A stretch of DNA of 20,920 nucleotides from Acidobacteria bacterium CG_4_9_14_3_um_filter_49_7 (GCA_002789615.1 PFTO01000206.1:1-20920), one strand, 5' to 3'. Shown: positions 8,394 to 17,382, counted from the first letter of the stretch. Translations and numbers: made by a program. The notes: generated by a model not told the origin, from the sequence alone.

Positions 8394-9023
8394 TTATGGA
8401 TGTTGGACAAATGGATTGAATTTCTTTTCATGGCCGATTGTTGTGTCTGATCCGTGTCCTGGAAAAACAGTGGTGACGTCGGGAAGTGCAAACAGTTTTT
8501 CCCGGATGGACGTCATCAGAATATCCGTATCACCGCCTGGCAAGTCAGTTCTACCGATACTTTCCAGAAACAGCGCGTCTCCGGTAAAAACGCCTGTTTC
8601 GGGCACGTAAAAACTGACACTTCCCGGTGTATGTCCCGGCGTATGAATCACCTCGATTTCCTGCGACCCCAGTTTTGGAAGAGAATCTTCTGTCAGCCAT
8701 TCATCAGGATCAGGTGGTACACTGGCTTGAAGCATTTGCTGGAAGGGATTGCCTGCCACCTGCCCCAGTAAAAAACTATCCTTTTCATGCATCGCAACGG
8801 GGCAGTTAAGCTTTTGCTTCAGAGGACGAAGTGCGGCGATATGATCAATGTGGGCATGGGTCAGGAGAATCCATTTTGCGCGAAGGCCTGCGTTCAGGAG
8901 TTCATCGAAGAGCTTGAACATCATTGGGGCGTCAATGACCACAAATTCATTGGCTCCTCGGTCAATCAGGATGTGACAATTGACTTGGAACGGACCCATC
9001 GGAATTGTCTGAACTTCAATCAT
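8394..9023 (-). CDS. Metallo-beta-lactamase-fold hydrolase, glyoxalase II-like
   Basis: A 209-residue MBL-fold protein. The metal motif THAHIDH (H56, H58, D60, H61) is followed by HTPGHTPGSVSF, FTGDALFLESIGRTDLPGGD and VFPGHGSDTTIGHEKKFNPF, the pattern of short glyoxalase II-like (YcbL-type) thioester hydrolases. It lacks the C-terminal HAGH domain of full glyoxalase II, so the substrate is open. The frame is open to 9182, but the extension has no family similarity; ATG 9023 gives MIEVQTIPMGPFQVNCHI, the usual family start, and is preceded by GGAG at a normal distance. The PilZ gene follows. The 214-base gap before it (toward pcrA) contains only a short hairpin at 9124-9140 without a T-run. 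Confidence 0.88.
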   Translation of the reverse strand: MIEVQTIPMGPFQVNCHILIDRGANEFVVIDAPMMFKLFDELLNAGLRAKWILLTHAHIDHIAALRPLKQKLNCPVAMHEKDSFLLGQVAGNPFQQMLQASVPPDPDEWLTEDSLPKLGSQEIEVIHTPGHTPGSVSFYVPETGVFTGDALFLESIGRTDLPGGDTDILMTSIREKLFALPDVTTVFPGHGSDTTIGHEKKFNPFVQHP

Positions 9024-9237
9024 TAAAAACTCCATCACTTTTCTCAGCTTCTGTCGGTGCCCGCAAAATAGACATTGTAAAGACTGGACATGAAACCGAT
9101 TCTGTACGATCAACAATACGCCGATCCGTGCCCGACGGATAGCAGATCCCTGAATCAAAGGCCCGCAGTTATTGAACGGCACTGGAAGTATTCAGAGCGC
9201 AGCAAATCACATTTGAGGGGATCCCGGAAAAGAAAAA

Positions 9238-11355
9238 TCAGTCTTTTCTTAACTGAATCACTTTGCTGCTTAATACCTTGATTCCTGATCTTTTGAATTT
9301 TACCACCATTCGGTCACCATTGACAAGGTTTAACACAGTTCCCTCGCCGTAGGTATGATGCGTAACGGTGCTGCCTTTGTGGATGGAAAAAGAAGAGTCA
9401 CCATTATTTTTACTGGATTCTGATGTGGAGAGGCCGCCTGAATGAGCTGCATTGAGCAGTCTGGAATGGGCAGCCGAGGTGGCGGGACGATTCATAGTCA
9501 ACAGCTCTACGGGTATCTCTCGCACAAAGCGGGACATTTGTTTGCGATTCATTTCCCATTTCCAGCCCCTCTCTCTCGAAAAAGACAGATAAAGATTATG
9601 TTTTGCACGTGTGATGGCCACATACATCAACCTTCGTTCTTCTTCGAGTTCCCGACTTGAGCCCATGGTCCTCTGGTTGGGAAATGTTCCTTCCTCCAGT
9701 CCGCACACGAAAACGGAATGGAATTCCAACCCCTTGGCACAATGAATTGTCATCAGGTTTACCCGGTCGTCATCCTCTAACTCATCTGTGTCGGAGAGGA
9801 GAGAAATAGTGTCCAGAAACCCGTTGAATGAGGGGTTTTCTTCGGCCGCAAGATAATCGCCAACAACGGTGAGAAGTTCTGACAGGTTTTCCATACGTGT
9901 TTCCGCTTCCAATGAGTTTTCTTCTGCTTTGAGCATTTCGATATAGCCGATCCTTTCAATCAGGTCCCGGAGGAATTCCGGGCCAAAGTCTTCTCTCTTT
10001 CGAAAAGTTTCGATGATATTATGCAGCTCATCCAGTTCCGCTTTTCTTGGAAAACGATCCGGCAGATTCTCCAGTGCCTTGAAGAGCACAGGATGGATGG
10101 ATTCAAGTTTTTCGACCGTTGCGGGGCCTATTTTTCGCCTCGGAACATTGATTATCCGTTGAAATGAGACGTTGTCGGATGGATTTCGAATGACGCGCAG
10201 ATAACCAAGAATGTCCTTAATTTCCTTTCGATCGTAAAATTTGTACCCCCCGACAATCCGGTATGGAATGTTTCTCCGGCGAAATGCGTCTTCCAGTGTT
10301 CGGGATAGGTAATTGGCCCGATACAGCACGGCAATGTTGTTCAGGGATATCTTCTGTTGCAGCAGTGCCTGCACCTGTTTTGCAATAAACATTCCTTCTT
10401 CCTGTGGGGCCGGTGCTTCATACAGGGTGTAATCACCATCAGTACGGATGTCGGAACGCAAGACTTTCGGATTTCTCATTGAATTGTGTGAAATGACGGC
10501 ATTTGCAATGTCCAGAATCTGTTGCGTGGAGCGATAGTTTTCTTCAAGTTTGATTACGCGGCAATCTTCAAAGTCCTGTGGAAAATTAAGAATATTTTCA
10601 AAATCAGCACCGCGCCAGCCATAAATGGACTGGTCCTCGTCCCCGACAGCGCAGATATGAATCGCTGAGGCTGAAAGGAGGCGGATCAGACGGTATTGAG
10701 TTGCATTGGTATCCTGGAATTCATCCACAAGGATGTATGGAAACTGCGACTGATAGTGGGAAAGTACAGAGGGATTCTGCTCAAAAATAGTCACCGTATT
10801 CAACAAAAGGTCGTCGAAATCCATCAGCTCATTTTCCCGAAGTGTCGCATCGTATTGGTCGAGAATCTGGTCAATGGCGGGGACTGGCTCCAATTTCCGT
10901 TCACTGCCACTATCATTCTTGATCGCAGATATGAGCGCCTGGATCTTTTTTGGAGCATATTCCTTCTGATTCTTTCTGCCGCTTTCAGAAATTATCCGCT
11001 TTATCAGTGACAATGCATCTGCAGAGTCACATACTGAGAAATCGCTGCCGTAGCCCAGAATCACTGCTTCCTTGCGCAGAATCCTGAGGCACAGGGAATG
11101 AAAAGTAGAGATCGTAGTGCTCAGATGGGCCCGATCCAGCATTGCCATTGCACGACGTCTCATTTCTCCTGCGGCTTTGTTTGTGAAAGTAACTGCCAGG
11201 ATGTGATGTTCCGGAACAAATTCCTGACGAATCAGATGCGCGATTTTGCAGGTAATAACCTTTGTTTTCCCGCTTCCCGCACCGGCAACCACCAAAAGCG
11301 GTCCTTTCGTGCAGGCAATTGCCTCCCGCTGGCTTTCGTTCAATTGAGATGGCAT
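9238..11355 (-). CDS. pcrA: UvrD/PcrA-type superfamily 1 DNA helicase
   Basis: A 3'-5' DNA helicase of 705 residues acting in nucleotide-excision and mismatch repair and in removal of recombinase filaments. All SF1A motifs are present: Q motif LNESQREAI, Walker A AGAGSGKT (K30), ILVDEFQDTN, GDEDQSIYGWRGA, LEENYRST, TIHCAKGLEFHSVFVCGLEEGTFP and RRLMYVAITRAK. The C-terminus (STVTHHTYGEGTVL...VVKFKRSGIKVL) is the Tudor-like domain of PcrA/UvrD that binds RNA polymerase. Candidate starts are TTG 11370, ATG 11361 and ATG 11355; GGAG at 11366-11369 is nine bases from 11355, which is chosen. PcrA and UvrD cannot be told apart by motifs alone. The gene follows the secreted-protein gene by 46 bases. 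Confidence 0.93.
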   Translation of the reverse strand: MPSQLNESQREAIACTKGPLLVVAGAGSGKTKVITCKIAHLIRQEFVPEHHILAVTFTNKAAGEMRRRAMAMLDRAHLSTTISTFHSLCLRILRKEAVILGYGSDFSVCDSADALSLIKRIISESGRKNQKEYAPKKIQALISAIKNDSGSERKLEPVPAIDQILDQYDATLRENELMDFDDLLLNTVTIFEQNPSVLSHYQSQFPYILVDEFQDTNATQYRLIRLLSASAIHICAVGDEDQSIYGWRGADFENILNFPQDFEDCRVIKLEENYRSTQQILDIANAVISHNSMRNPKVLRSDIRTDGDYTLYEAPAPQEEGMFIAKQVQALLQQKISLNNIAVLYRANYLSRTLEDAFRRRNIPYRIVGGYKFYDRKEIKDILGYLRVIRNPSDNVSFQRIINVPRRKIGPATVEKLESIHPVLFKALENLPDRFPRKAELDELHNIIETFRKREDFGPEFLRDLIERIGYIEMLKAEENSLEAETRMENLSELLTVVGDYLAAEENPSFNGFLDTISLLSDTDELEDDDRVNLMTIHCAKGLEFHSVFVCGLEEGTFPNQRTMGSSRELEEERRLMYVAITRAKHNLYLSFSRERGWKWEMNRKQMSRFVREIPVELLTMNRPATSAAHSRLLNAAHSGGLSTSESSKNNGDSSFSIHKGSTVTHHTYGEGTVLNLVNGDRMVVKFKRSGIKVLSSKVIQLRKD

Positions 11356-11401
11356 ATCCATATTCTCCAAGGGGTGGAAGCTTGCTGATGTTTGCCCCAG
11401 A

Positions 11402-11968
11402 TCAGTTGGTATTTTCTTTTGCCGGCGCGCCGACTAAGAATTCCTTATCCAGATCAAAATAATACCACTTTTCCGAGCCGTCCTGGCGTTGTTCCCGTCT
11501 TTCAGGGAATCCGTACTTTCTCAGAATTTTATACCGTTCAGATTCATGATCCAGGGCTTTCAGTACAATCTGCAGGTCACTCCATAGCGGGTTGGTCTTG
11601 AGTACCCGATTGACCACAATTTCGGTTCCCTTCTGTACCTGCCTGGTGATGTCTTCCGGCTCCGGGCGAAGAAATTGAGCAAAATCGAAGCCTTTCCCGT
11701 GAAAATAGAGATAGAACCGGTTGAAATAATGGTCGATATCCACTGATGCCATGTAGAGTCCATGGGCGTCTGTTTCTGTGGCAACTGTTTTGCTTTCAAC
11801 TTCTTCATATTTGAGGCTGCGAATATTGAAGACAACCCGTTTCATCACCAGAAACACCGGCGAATGGGCAACTGGTTTTCCTGTTTCATCAGACACATTC
11901 CCTTTGATTTCAACAGCATTGGCAGATATTGCTATCCAAAACAGAGTCAGAAAAAAAGCGTTTTTCAT
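11402..11968 (-). CDS. Secreted protein of unknown function with carboxypeptidase-regulatory-like start
   Basis: A 188-residue protein. The N-terminus MKNAFFLTLFWIAISANA is a Sec signal peptide with a likely cleavage after ANA. The first mature segment EIKGNVSDETGKPVAHSPVFL is typical of the carboxypeptidase regulatory-like (Ig-like) fold. No catalytic motif is visible in the rest, which contains an aromatic-rich strand region (HYFNRFYLYFHGKGFDF) and a charged C-terminus. The ATG overlaps the stop of the LolA-like gene and is preceded by GGGAG, so the pair is translationally coupled. The protein is probably periplasmic. No specific function can be given. Confidence 0.75.
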   Translation of the reverse strand: MKNAFFLTLFWIAISANAVEIKGNVSDETGKPVAHSPVFLVMKRVVFNIRSLKYEEVESKTVATETDAHGLYMASVDIDHYFNRFYLYFHGKGFDFAQFLRPEPEDITRQVQKGTEIVVNRVLKTNPLWSDLQIVLKALDHESERYKILRKYGFPERREQRQDGSEKWYYFDLDKEFLVGAPAKENTN

Positions 11969-12522
11969 TTTACTCCCTCCGCGTCAAACAGTTGTGGAGC
12001 CAGCGACAGTCCGGCACGAAAATCGGAGAACCTATAGGTAATAACCTGGTCGGTTTCATCAATAATCTCAATTTTGACCGGTTGAACGCCGGACTTATCC
12101 AGGGTCAGTTTTATCATGGTGAATGGCATGTCCGGTGCCTGTGTTCGTGGGACCAGGCGATAAACGAGTGGAGCATCAGAAAGTTTCTTGATGACAAACT
12201 CCGTTTTTATCGCCTCCCTGTTGATCAAGAGCTGCAGAAAGGGGTTAGATTTGATTTCGTCCCATTTGAGTACCATTGGTTTGGATTCGCCTTCTGAAAA
12301 CTGGTATACGTTCCGACAGTCGCCGATGGTAATGCGTTTTTCATTTGTTGTGTATTCAAACCTGAAATGGCAACCGCTGATAAACAGAATGCCTGAATCT
12401 TTGATTTCCGGGAAGAGCGGACTCACTGTTGTTTGCGCAAAGGCTGCCTGGAAAGTGTCCAGCTTGATGAAAGAATCCGGGAACTGGAGGAGAAGCAGGG
12501 GGATGAGAAAGAGAATTTTCAT
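11965..12522 (-). CDS. LolA-like periplasmic lipoprotein carrier homologue
   Basis: A 185-residue protein with a short hydrophobic leader (MKILFLIPLLLLQF). It is followed by the LolA-type pattern LDTFQAAFAQ (21-30), then GILFISGCHFRFEYTTNEKRIT and a curved-sheet-like series of strands, as in LolA, which carries lipoproteins from the inner to the outer membrane. The usual Pro in the FxxxYxxP block is absent, and no lolB, lolC, lolD or lolE gene is near. It may be a paralogue with another lipophilic cargo rather than the housekeeping LolA. Its ATG overlaps the mglA stop (ATGA), with GGAG inside the end of mglA. Assignment rests on pattern and length, not on a catalytic motif. Confidence 0.65.
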   Translation of the reverse strand: MKILFLIPLLLLQFPDSFIKLDTFQAAFAQTTVSPLFPEIKDSGILFISGCHFRFEYTTNEKRITIGDCRNVYQFSEGESKPMVLKWDEIKSNPFLQLLINREAIKTEFVIKKLSDAPLVYRLVPRTQAPDMPFTMIKLTLDKSGVQPVKIEIIDETDQVITYRFSDFRAGLSLAPQLFDAEGVK

Positions 12523-13691
12523 GACTCCAGATCAATCAACAGCTTCATCAGAGCTTTCTTTGTGCTGCCCTTTTTATGCATTTGCGTGGTGAATTGTTGC
12601 ATGTCTATTACGTCCCCGGATTCATCTTTAAACTCAATGATGATATTAGCCTTGCTGATCTGTTTAAATTCCTCCGGCTTGTAGGAAAATGTCATTTTCT
12701 TTATGAAGGTCTGCTTGGATGGTACCAGACCGCTGAGAAGATCATCCACGTCCATGGAAGTTGCTATTCTCTTTTTCTTCTTTGGCTCTTCCGGTTCATC
12801 CAGGAGGTCGTCCATAGTCAATTGAGGTGCAGAATGGACGTGTTGCGGTCTGGTATCCGATTCATTTGGAGGGGCGGGATTATCCGGCGGCGTATTACCC
12901 GGTACCTCGTCAGTGCCACTTCCTGAGGTATCCTTCAGATAGGCAGCGCTGACTTCACGGATGGGTTCTGTTGCAGCCTCCTTCCCTTTTTTTGCTAATT
13001 GAGCAGGTTGGGGTGAGGCTTCCGGTTCCGGGGCCGGTGAGGGGGCTATTTCCTTTGCCACAGAAGCGGATGGTGGGGCTGGTTCTTTCTTTTGCGGTGG
13101 CGCGACCATCTTTTTCTTGACATAGAGCAACGTGTGTTTGGATGCCAGCTTCAATGTGTCAAATACACCTTTTCCGCTTATGGCAGAGGATTCGACGAAT
13201 GGAAGGCCATCGATATTCAGTTTTGCGTTGAGCTCCTCAAGAGGGACAATATTCTTCAGGTCCCGTTTGTTGTACTGTAGGACTATGGGTATGGAATGAA
13301 TATCAACATCCAGTTCCCTTAGATTTTCTTTCATGTTTTCAAAGCTTTCCAGATTTGCGTCCAGCATGGGCATCTGGGAATCTGCGACGAAAATAATGCC
13401 GTCCACACCCTTTAATACCAGTTTCCGGGTTGAATTGTAAAAAACCTGACCAGGCACAGTATAAAGCTGAAAACGGGTTTTGAAACCGCCAATCACACCG
13501 ACATCAATGGGAAGCAGATCAAAGAAGAGAGTTCTGTCGGTTTCCGTTTCAAGGCTTACCATTTCGCCGCGGGAATTGGACGCAGTTTTGGAATAAATGT
13601 ACTCGAGATTGGTGGTTTTGCCGCACAGACCGGGGCCGTAATATAGGACCTTAATCACCATTTGCATGGTGGAATAATTGAAAAAAACCAA
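12519..13691 (-). CDS. mglA: MglA-type small GTPase with long C-terminal extension
   Basis: A 390-residue protein, twice the length of MglA. Residues 1-195 are a canonical MglA GTPase: P-loop GPGLCGKTT (19-27), ETETDRTLFFDLLP with the intrinsic Arg finger R53, TVPGQVFY with T78 and Q82, NKRD (141-144) and SAISGKGVFDTLK. The numbering coincides with Myxococcus MglA, which supports the TTG start at 13691 (GGAGG five bases upstream) over the longer open frame to 13751. Residues about 198-325 are a Pro/Ala/Glu-rich linker with two short repeats, MDDLLDE and MDVDDLLSG. Residues about 335-390 form a small predicted folded domain (FIKKMTFSYKP...ANIIIEFKDESGDVIDM) that I do not recognise. MglA sets cell polarity for motility machinery. 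No mglB is visible. The stop overlaps the LolA-like start. Confidence 0.9.
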   Translation of the reverse strand: MVFFNYSTMQMVIKVLYYGPGLCGKTTNLEYIYSKTASNSRGEMVSLETETDRTLFFDLLPIDVGVIGGFKTRFQLYTVPGQVFYNSTRKLVLKGVDGIIFVADSQMPMLDANLESFENMKENLRELDVDIHSIPIVLQYNKRDLKNIVPLEELNAKLNIDGLPFVESSAISGKGVFDTLKLASKHTLLYVKKKMVAPPQKKEPAPPSASVAKEIAPSPAPEPEASPQPAQLAKKGKEAATEPIREVSAAYLKDTSGSGTDEVPGNTPPDNPAPPNESDTRPQHVHSAPQLTMDDLLDEPEEPKKKKRIATSMDVDDLLSGLVPSKQTFIKKMTFSYKPEEFKQISKANIIIEFKDESGDVIDMQQFTTQMHKKGSTKKALMKLLIDLES

Positions 13692-13721
13692 CCCGGCCTC
13701 CGTTACGTCAAATTCAAAAGC

Positions 13722-13751
13722 ATTGTAACATGGAGATTCGGGAAAGGTCAA
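13722..13751 (-). promoter_or_regulatory. Sigma-70-like promoter of the mglA operon
   Basis: On the minus strand TTGACC (13746-13751), an 18-nt spacer and TACAAT (13722-13727) match the -35 and -10 consensus at 5/6 positions each. The predicted start near 13715 leaves a 5' leader of about 24 nt containing the GGAGG for the TTG at 13691. This also argues that the open frame upstream of 13691 is not translated. It lies in the 150-base gap after mfd, so mglA and followers can be expressed apart from mfd. Confidence 0.6.
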
Positions 13752-13841
13752 CTGTTTGAAAGATTTTGCAGGTATTGGTGCGAGTGTGGATTTGAGACCA
13801 ACAGAGGGTCGCCAGGTGAGAAGCAGAAAATGAAAATCATC

Positions 13842-16800
13842 TCAAGAAAAGGTGACGAGAAGCTCTCCAATTCGGGAAATAAACATCTCGATCTCTTCAT
13901 TTGCAGACCTTTCAATCTGGAAAAAACCGCTGGAGTCGAGGGTTACGCCGGGTGTTTTCGGTAGAATGTGAAGGAGTTTCTCCACATCAAGTAAGTGTTT
14001 TTCACCGGGGGTAACGGTGCAGATATTTCCCTTGAAGGAAATGGCCAGAATTCCAAGTTTTCTTGCAATGAGCCGGACGCGTTGGCCCGAGGTGAGTGCC
14101 AGGACCGAGGGCGGCAGCGTACCGAAACGATCCACCATCTCATCCACTGTCTGCTTTAATGTGGCCGTTGAGGTGGCCATGTTCATGCGGCGATAAAATG
14201 ACAGACGAACAGAACTGCTTTCAATATAATCAGATGGGATGCGGCCCCATTGACCGATTTCAAGAACGGTTTCTTCTTCGACTTCTTCATTTAATGATTT
14301 GAGTTTTTTAACTGCATTTTCCAACATTTTCAGGTACATCTCAAACCCGACTGAATTAATATGACCGCTCTGTCGTGCACCGAGAATGTCCCCAGCGCCC
14401 CGAAGTTCCAGATCCAGCATAGCGATTCGAAAACCGGCCCCGAGATGCGAAAATTCTTCCAGCGCCTGAAGTCTCTTTCGGGCGACTTCGGCCAGTTTTT
14501 GTTTCCCCGGTGTGATGAGATAGGCGTAGGAGGGTTTATCAGACCGTCCGATTCGACCCCTGAGTTGGTACAGCTGGGACAGTCCGAACGTGTGGGCTTC
14601 GTTGATGAACATGGTGTTTGCGACGGAGACATCCATACCGTTCTCAATGATTGCGGTACTGACAAGGATGTCAATTTCATGGCGGAAAAATCGAAGCATC
14701 ACCGCTTCAAGTTCGGCTTCGGGAAGTTGTCCATGGGCGACGGCGATCCGTGTCTCGGGCGGGGCGAGTTTTCGAACGGTTTGTGCCAGAGTCTCAATTG
14801 TCTGAACGTGGTTATTGACGAAATAGATCTGCCCCCCCCGTTTCATTTCGAATTGAATCGCTTCCGAAATAGTAAGAGGATCAAACACGATGTGGTAGGT
14901 ATTAATTGCAAGGCGGTCCCGGGGTGGTGATTCGATGATGCTGATATCCTTTAATCCCATTACCGACATGTTCAGTGTGCGTGGAATCGGAGTGGCACTG
15001 AGGGACAGCACCTCAATATTCTGTTTTAGCATTTTCATTCTCTCTTTATGAAGCACGCCGAATTTTTGTTCCTCATCCACGATAAGTAGCCCCAATTTCG
15101 GGACAATTACGTCCTTTGAGAGGAGGCGGTGGGTGCCGATGATGATATCCACATCGCCACAGGCCACATCGCCAAGGGTTTTCCGTTGATCGACAGGAGA
15201 AACAAAACGAGAGAGCATTCGGATTTCCATCGGAAATCGTCTGAACCGTTCCTGGAAGGTCTGATAGTGCTGAAAGGCAAGCACTGTTGTAGGGGCCAAC
15301 ACCATCACCTGTCTGCCATTATCCACTGCTTTGAAAACGGCACGCATGGCCACTTCCGTTTTGCCGAACCCGACATCCCCGCAAAGCAGTCTATCCATAG
15401 GAGCTGCAGCTTCCATGTCTTTCTTAATTTCTTCAATAGCCTGGATCTGATCTTCCGTTTCATCGTACGGGAAGATTTCTTCAAACTCCCGTTGCCAGAT
15501 GGAATCTGCAGGAAATGCAATACCTTTGGCCAGTTTTCTCTTTGCGTAAAGTTTGAGTAATTCTTCCGCGTGTTGTGATACTTCCTTCTGGATCCTTTTT
15601 TTTACCTTTTGCCACGAGGTTGAGCGGAGACTGGACAATTGAACAGTCCCTCCGGATCCCTGGTATTTCTGGAGCAGATGGAGGCGGGATACCGGCAGCA
15701 TAACTCTGGATTTCCCCTGAAATACCAACTCCAGGCACTCTTCCGATGCTTCATCCACCGACATAATCTTCAAACCTTGATATCGAGCGATGCCATAATC
15801 CAGATGAACAACGTAGTCTCCTGGTTTGATGTCTGAAAAATCAGAGAAAAATGGGGTGTGAACCGGACGCTGTCCTTCACTCCTTCGTCCGGGGAAGAGA
15901 TCGGCAGTGGTGAGAAAACTGAGTTGGTCCACGATTTCGAAACCGCTTCGGTAGAATGTTTCTTCCAGCAAAACGGCTTTCCTGTCGACCGGTTTTCTGG
16001 AATAGGCGATGCTGTTTTCAAAGAGGAAATTCTCGATTCGTTCAGCTTCCCCCGGACTGCGGACACCGAGAATCACGGGCATTTTTTCCAACGTACCGAC
16101 AATAGTTTCCGTGACAGCTGCTGTCCTGCCACCGATGGACAGTGGTCTGAAAGGCCCCGGAGCGCTGATACCCGCAACAATTGCATTGTCATGGGAATCA
16201 AAAAAATCGAACAGCTCTTTTCCGGAAAGGAAATGAGATCCGGGGTTCAAACCGATATAACCCTGCGGCGCGGCCTGTTCATAGTCATTTTCAGCTTTCT
16301 TCAGGAAGGCGTCGGTGACATCATGAACACCGGCAGGGTCAAGGACAACTATAAAATGTTCTTTGAAGAGAGCTTCCATGCTGTTTTTCGGCCAGAGAAG
16401 GTGAAAGTAGTGGTCAAAGCCTTCAATTTCTCCATTTTGGATCAGGTTCAGTTTTTCCTCCAGTGACATTGCCAGATCGGGGTTCGAAAACTCCTTTGAG
16501 AACAGGACAGCCAGCTCTTCCCGGTTTTCCGGTGTATCCGGAAACAGTCGTACCGGGAAAATTTCCACCTTGTCCACTTCCGTCATGGATCGCTGGGTAA
16601 TCGGGTCAAAACCCCGGATGGATGATACAATGTCGAACTCTGTTTCTATCCGAACGGGAGTGTCCAGATTAATTGGAAAAACATCGATAATGTTGCCCCT
16701 CCGGGAGAATTCTTCCCGTGTGCGAACCACATCGGTAGATTCGTACCCGAGTCGGGTCAGTCGCCCGGCCAATTCCATCACAGACACCTCTTCTTCCGCT

Positions 16801-17189
16801 TCGATGGAAAGAAAGAGTGAGAGAATTGTTTCTGAATCCGGGAAACGCTGCATCAAAGCCGTCGGGTGGGCCACGGTTATTGCGACTCCCGAGGGTGAAG
16901 CCAGGGGCTTTAATGCATTGAAATATTGTTGCTTAACCTTCAAGTGAGGGGACAGGAAGGTTGAAGGCATAACTGCTGTTTCAGGTAGGATGTTGACTTG
17001 AGGCAGATCCTGCTTGATGGTATAAACAGAATTTTCATCGGCAGTAACCAGTAAGATCGGTTTTCCGGTTTTTTCCTGCAGGAAAGCGAGAAAGAGTGTG
17101 AGAAGGGAGCCTGGCAGCGGTGGCAGGGCTTTCTCGTTCAGATTAAATTTACCGGAAAAAATAGAAAAAACAATGCGTTTCAGGTTCAC
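13842..17189 (-). CDS. mfd: Transcription-repair coupling factor Mfd
   Basis: A DNA translocase that pushes or removes RNA polymerase stalled at lesions and recruits UvrA. It is 1115 residues, close to the usual 1150. The N-terminal UvrB-like region includes REEFSRRGNIIDVFP. The RNA polymerase-interaction domain has GDYVVHLDYGIARYQGL. The RecG-like translocase has Walker A GDVGFGKTE (K610), LIVDEEQKFGV, SATPIPRTLNMSVMG and the TRG region ILVSTAIIENGMDVSVANTMFINEAHTFGLSQLYQLRGRIGRS. A C-terminal TRCF domain follows. The start is a GTG with GGGAGG five bases upstream. A run of eight G (8 C at 14832-14839 on the plus strand) encodes Arg-Gly-Gly in KRGGQIYF. The downstream gap to mglA is about 150 bases. 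Confidence 0.97.
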   Translation of the reverse strand: MNLKRIVFSIFSGKFNLNEKALPPLPGSLLTLFLAFLQEKTGKPILLVTADENSVYTIKQDLPQVNILPETAVMPSTFLSPHLKVKQQYFNALKPLASPSGVAITVAHPTALMQRFPDSETILSLFLSIEAEEEVSVMELAGRLTRLGYESTDVVRTREEFSRRGNIIDVFPINLDTPVRIETEFDIVSSIRGFDPITQRSMTEVDKVEIFPVRLFPDTPENREELAVLFSKEFSNPDLAMSLEEKLNLIQNGEIEGFDHYFHLLWPKNSMEALFKEHFIVVLDPAGVHDVTDAFLKKAENDYEQAAPQGYIGLNPGSHFLSGKELFDFFDSHDNAIVAGISAPGPFRPLSIGGRTAAVTETIVGTLEKMPVILGVRSPGEAERIENFLFENSIAYSRKPVDRKAVLLEETFYRSGFEIVDQLSFLTTADLFPGRRSEGQRPVHTPFFSDFSDIKPGDYVVHLDYGIARYQGLKIMSVDEASEECLELVFQGKSRVMLPVSRLHLLQKYQGSGGTVQLSSLRSTSWQKVKKRIQKEVSQHAEELLKLYAKRKLAKGIAFPADSIWQREFEEIFPYDETEDQIQAIEEIKKDMEAAAPMDRLLCGDVGFGKTEVAMRAVFKAVDNGRQVMVLAPTTVLAFQHYQTFQERFRRFPMEIRMLSRFVSPVDQRKTLGDVACGDVDIIIGTHRLLSKDVIVPKLGLLIVDEEQKFGVLHKERMKMLKQNIEVLSLSATPIPRTLNMSVMGLKDISIIESPPRDRLAINTYHIVFDPLTISEAIQFEMKRGGQIYFVNNHVQTIETLAQTVRKLAPPETRIAVAHGQLPEAELEAVMLRFFRHEIDILVSTAIIENGMDVSVANTMFINEAHTFGLSQLYQLRGRIGRSDKPSYAYLITPGKQKLAEVARKRLQALEEFSHLGAGFRIAMLDLELRGAGDILGARQSGHINSVGFEMYLKMLENAVKKLKSLNEEVEEETVLEIGQWGRIPSDYIESSSVRLSFYRRMNMATSTATLKQTVDEMVDRFGTLPPSVLALTSGQRVRLIARKLGILAISFKGNICTVTPGEKHLLDVEKLLHILPKTPGVTLDSSGFFQIERSANEEIEMFISRIGELLVTFS

Positions 17190-17345
17190 ACAAACCTCCC
17201 TTTGCGGATTGTAACATAGGGGCAGAGAGTGCGCGTGAAAGTGCGAGTGGAAAGAGGGAGGGAAAGGGGTAAGACAAACGAGAGAGTTGGCCTGCGGCCC
17301 GTTATACCGAATGCAAGGTTCCCGGTTTTAGATGATAAATGAGGG

Positions 17346-17376
17346 AAAAAAACCGGCCCGGGGCGAGGGCCGGTTT
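17346..17376 (-). terminator. Intrinsic terminator (minus strand)
   Basis: A perfect 10-bp stem AAACCGGCCC / GGGCCGGTTT (17350-17359 and 17367-17376) with a 7-base loop. Read on the minus strand it runs directly into seven T (A at 17346-17352 on the plus strand). On the plus strand the stem is followed by TTTGGGG, so it works only leftward. No protein gene enters it from the right, which implies a minus-strand non-coding transcript. Confidence 0.8.
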
Positions 17377-17382
17377 GGGGTT

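Noticed and set aside
9124..9140. Hairpin ATCCGT/ACGGAT in the pcrA-MBL gap
   Set aside because: Six pairs without a T-run; not a terminator, and no tRNA features surround it.
9024..9182. N-terminal extension of the MBL-fold protein
   Set aside because: No similarity to the family, and a good ribosome-binding site precedes ATG 9023.
9090..9281. Plus-strand 63-codon frame between the MBL and helicase genes
   Set aside because: No ribosome-binding site, unusual composition, and overlap with the antisense 3' end of pcrA.
13692..13751. N-terminal extension of the MglA frame
   Set aside because: A strong promoter lies in it, and TTG 13691 reproduces MglA numbering exactly.
17190..17343. Promoter for mfd in the gap after the terminator
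   Set aside because: -10-like TACAAT and TATAAC occur on the minus strand, but neither has an acceptable -35 at 16-19 nt; mfd must have a promoter here but I cannot place it.
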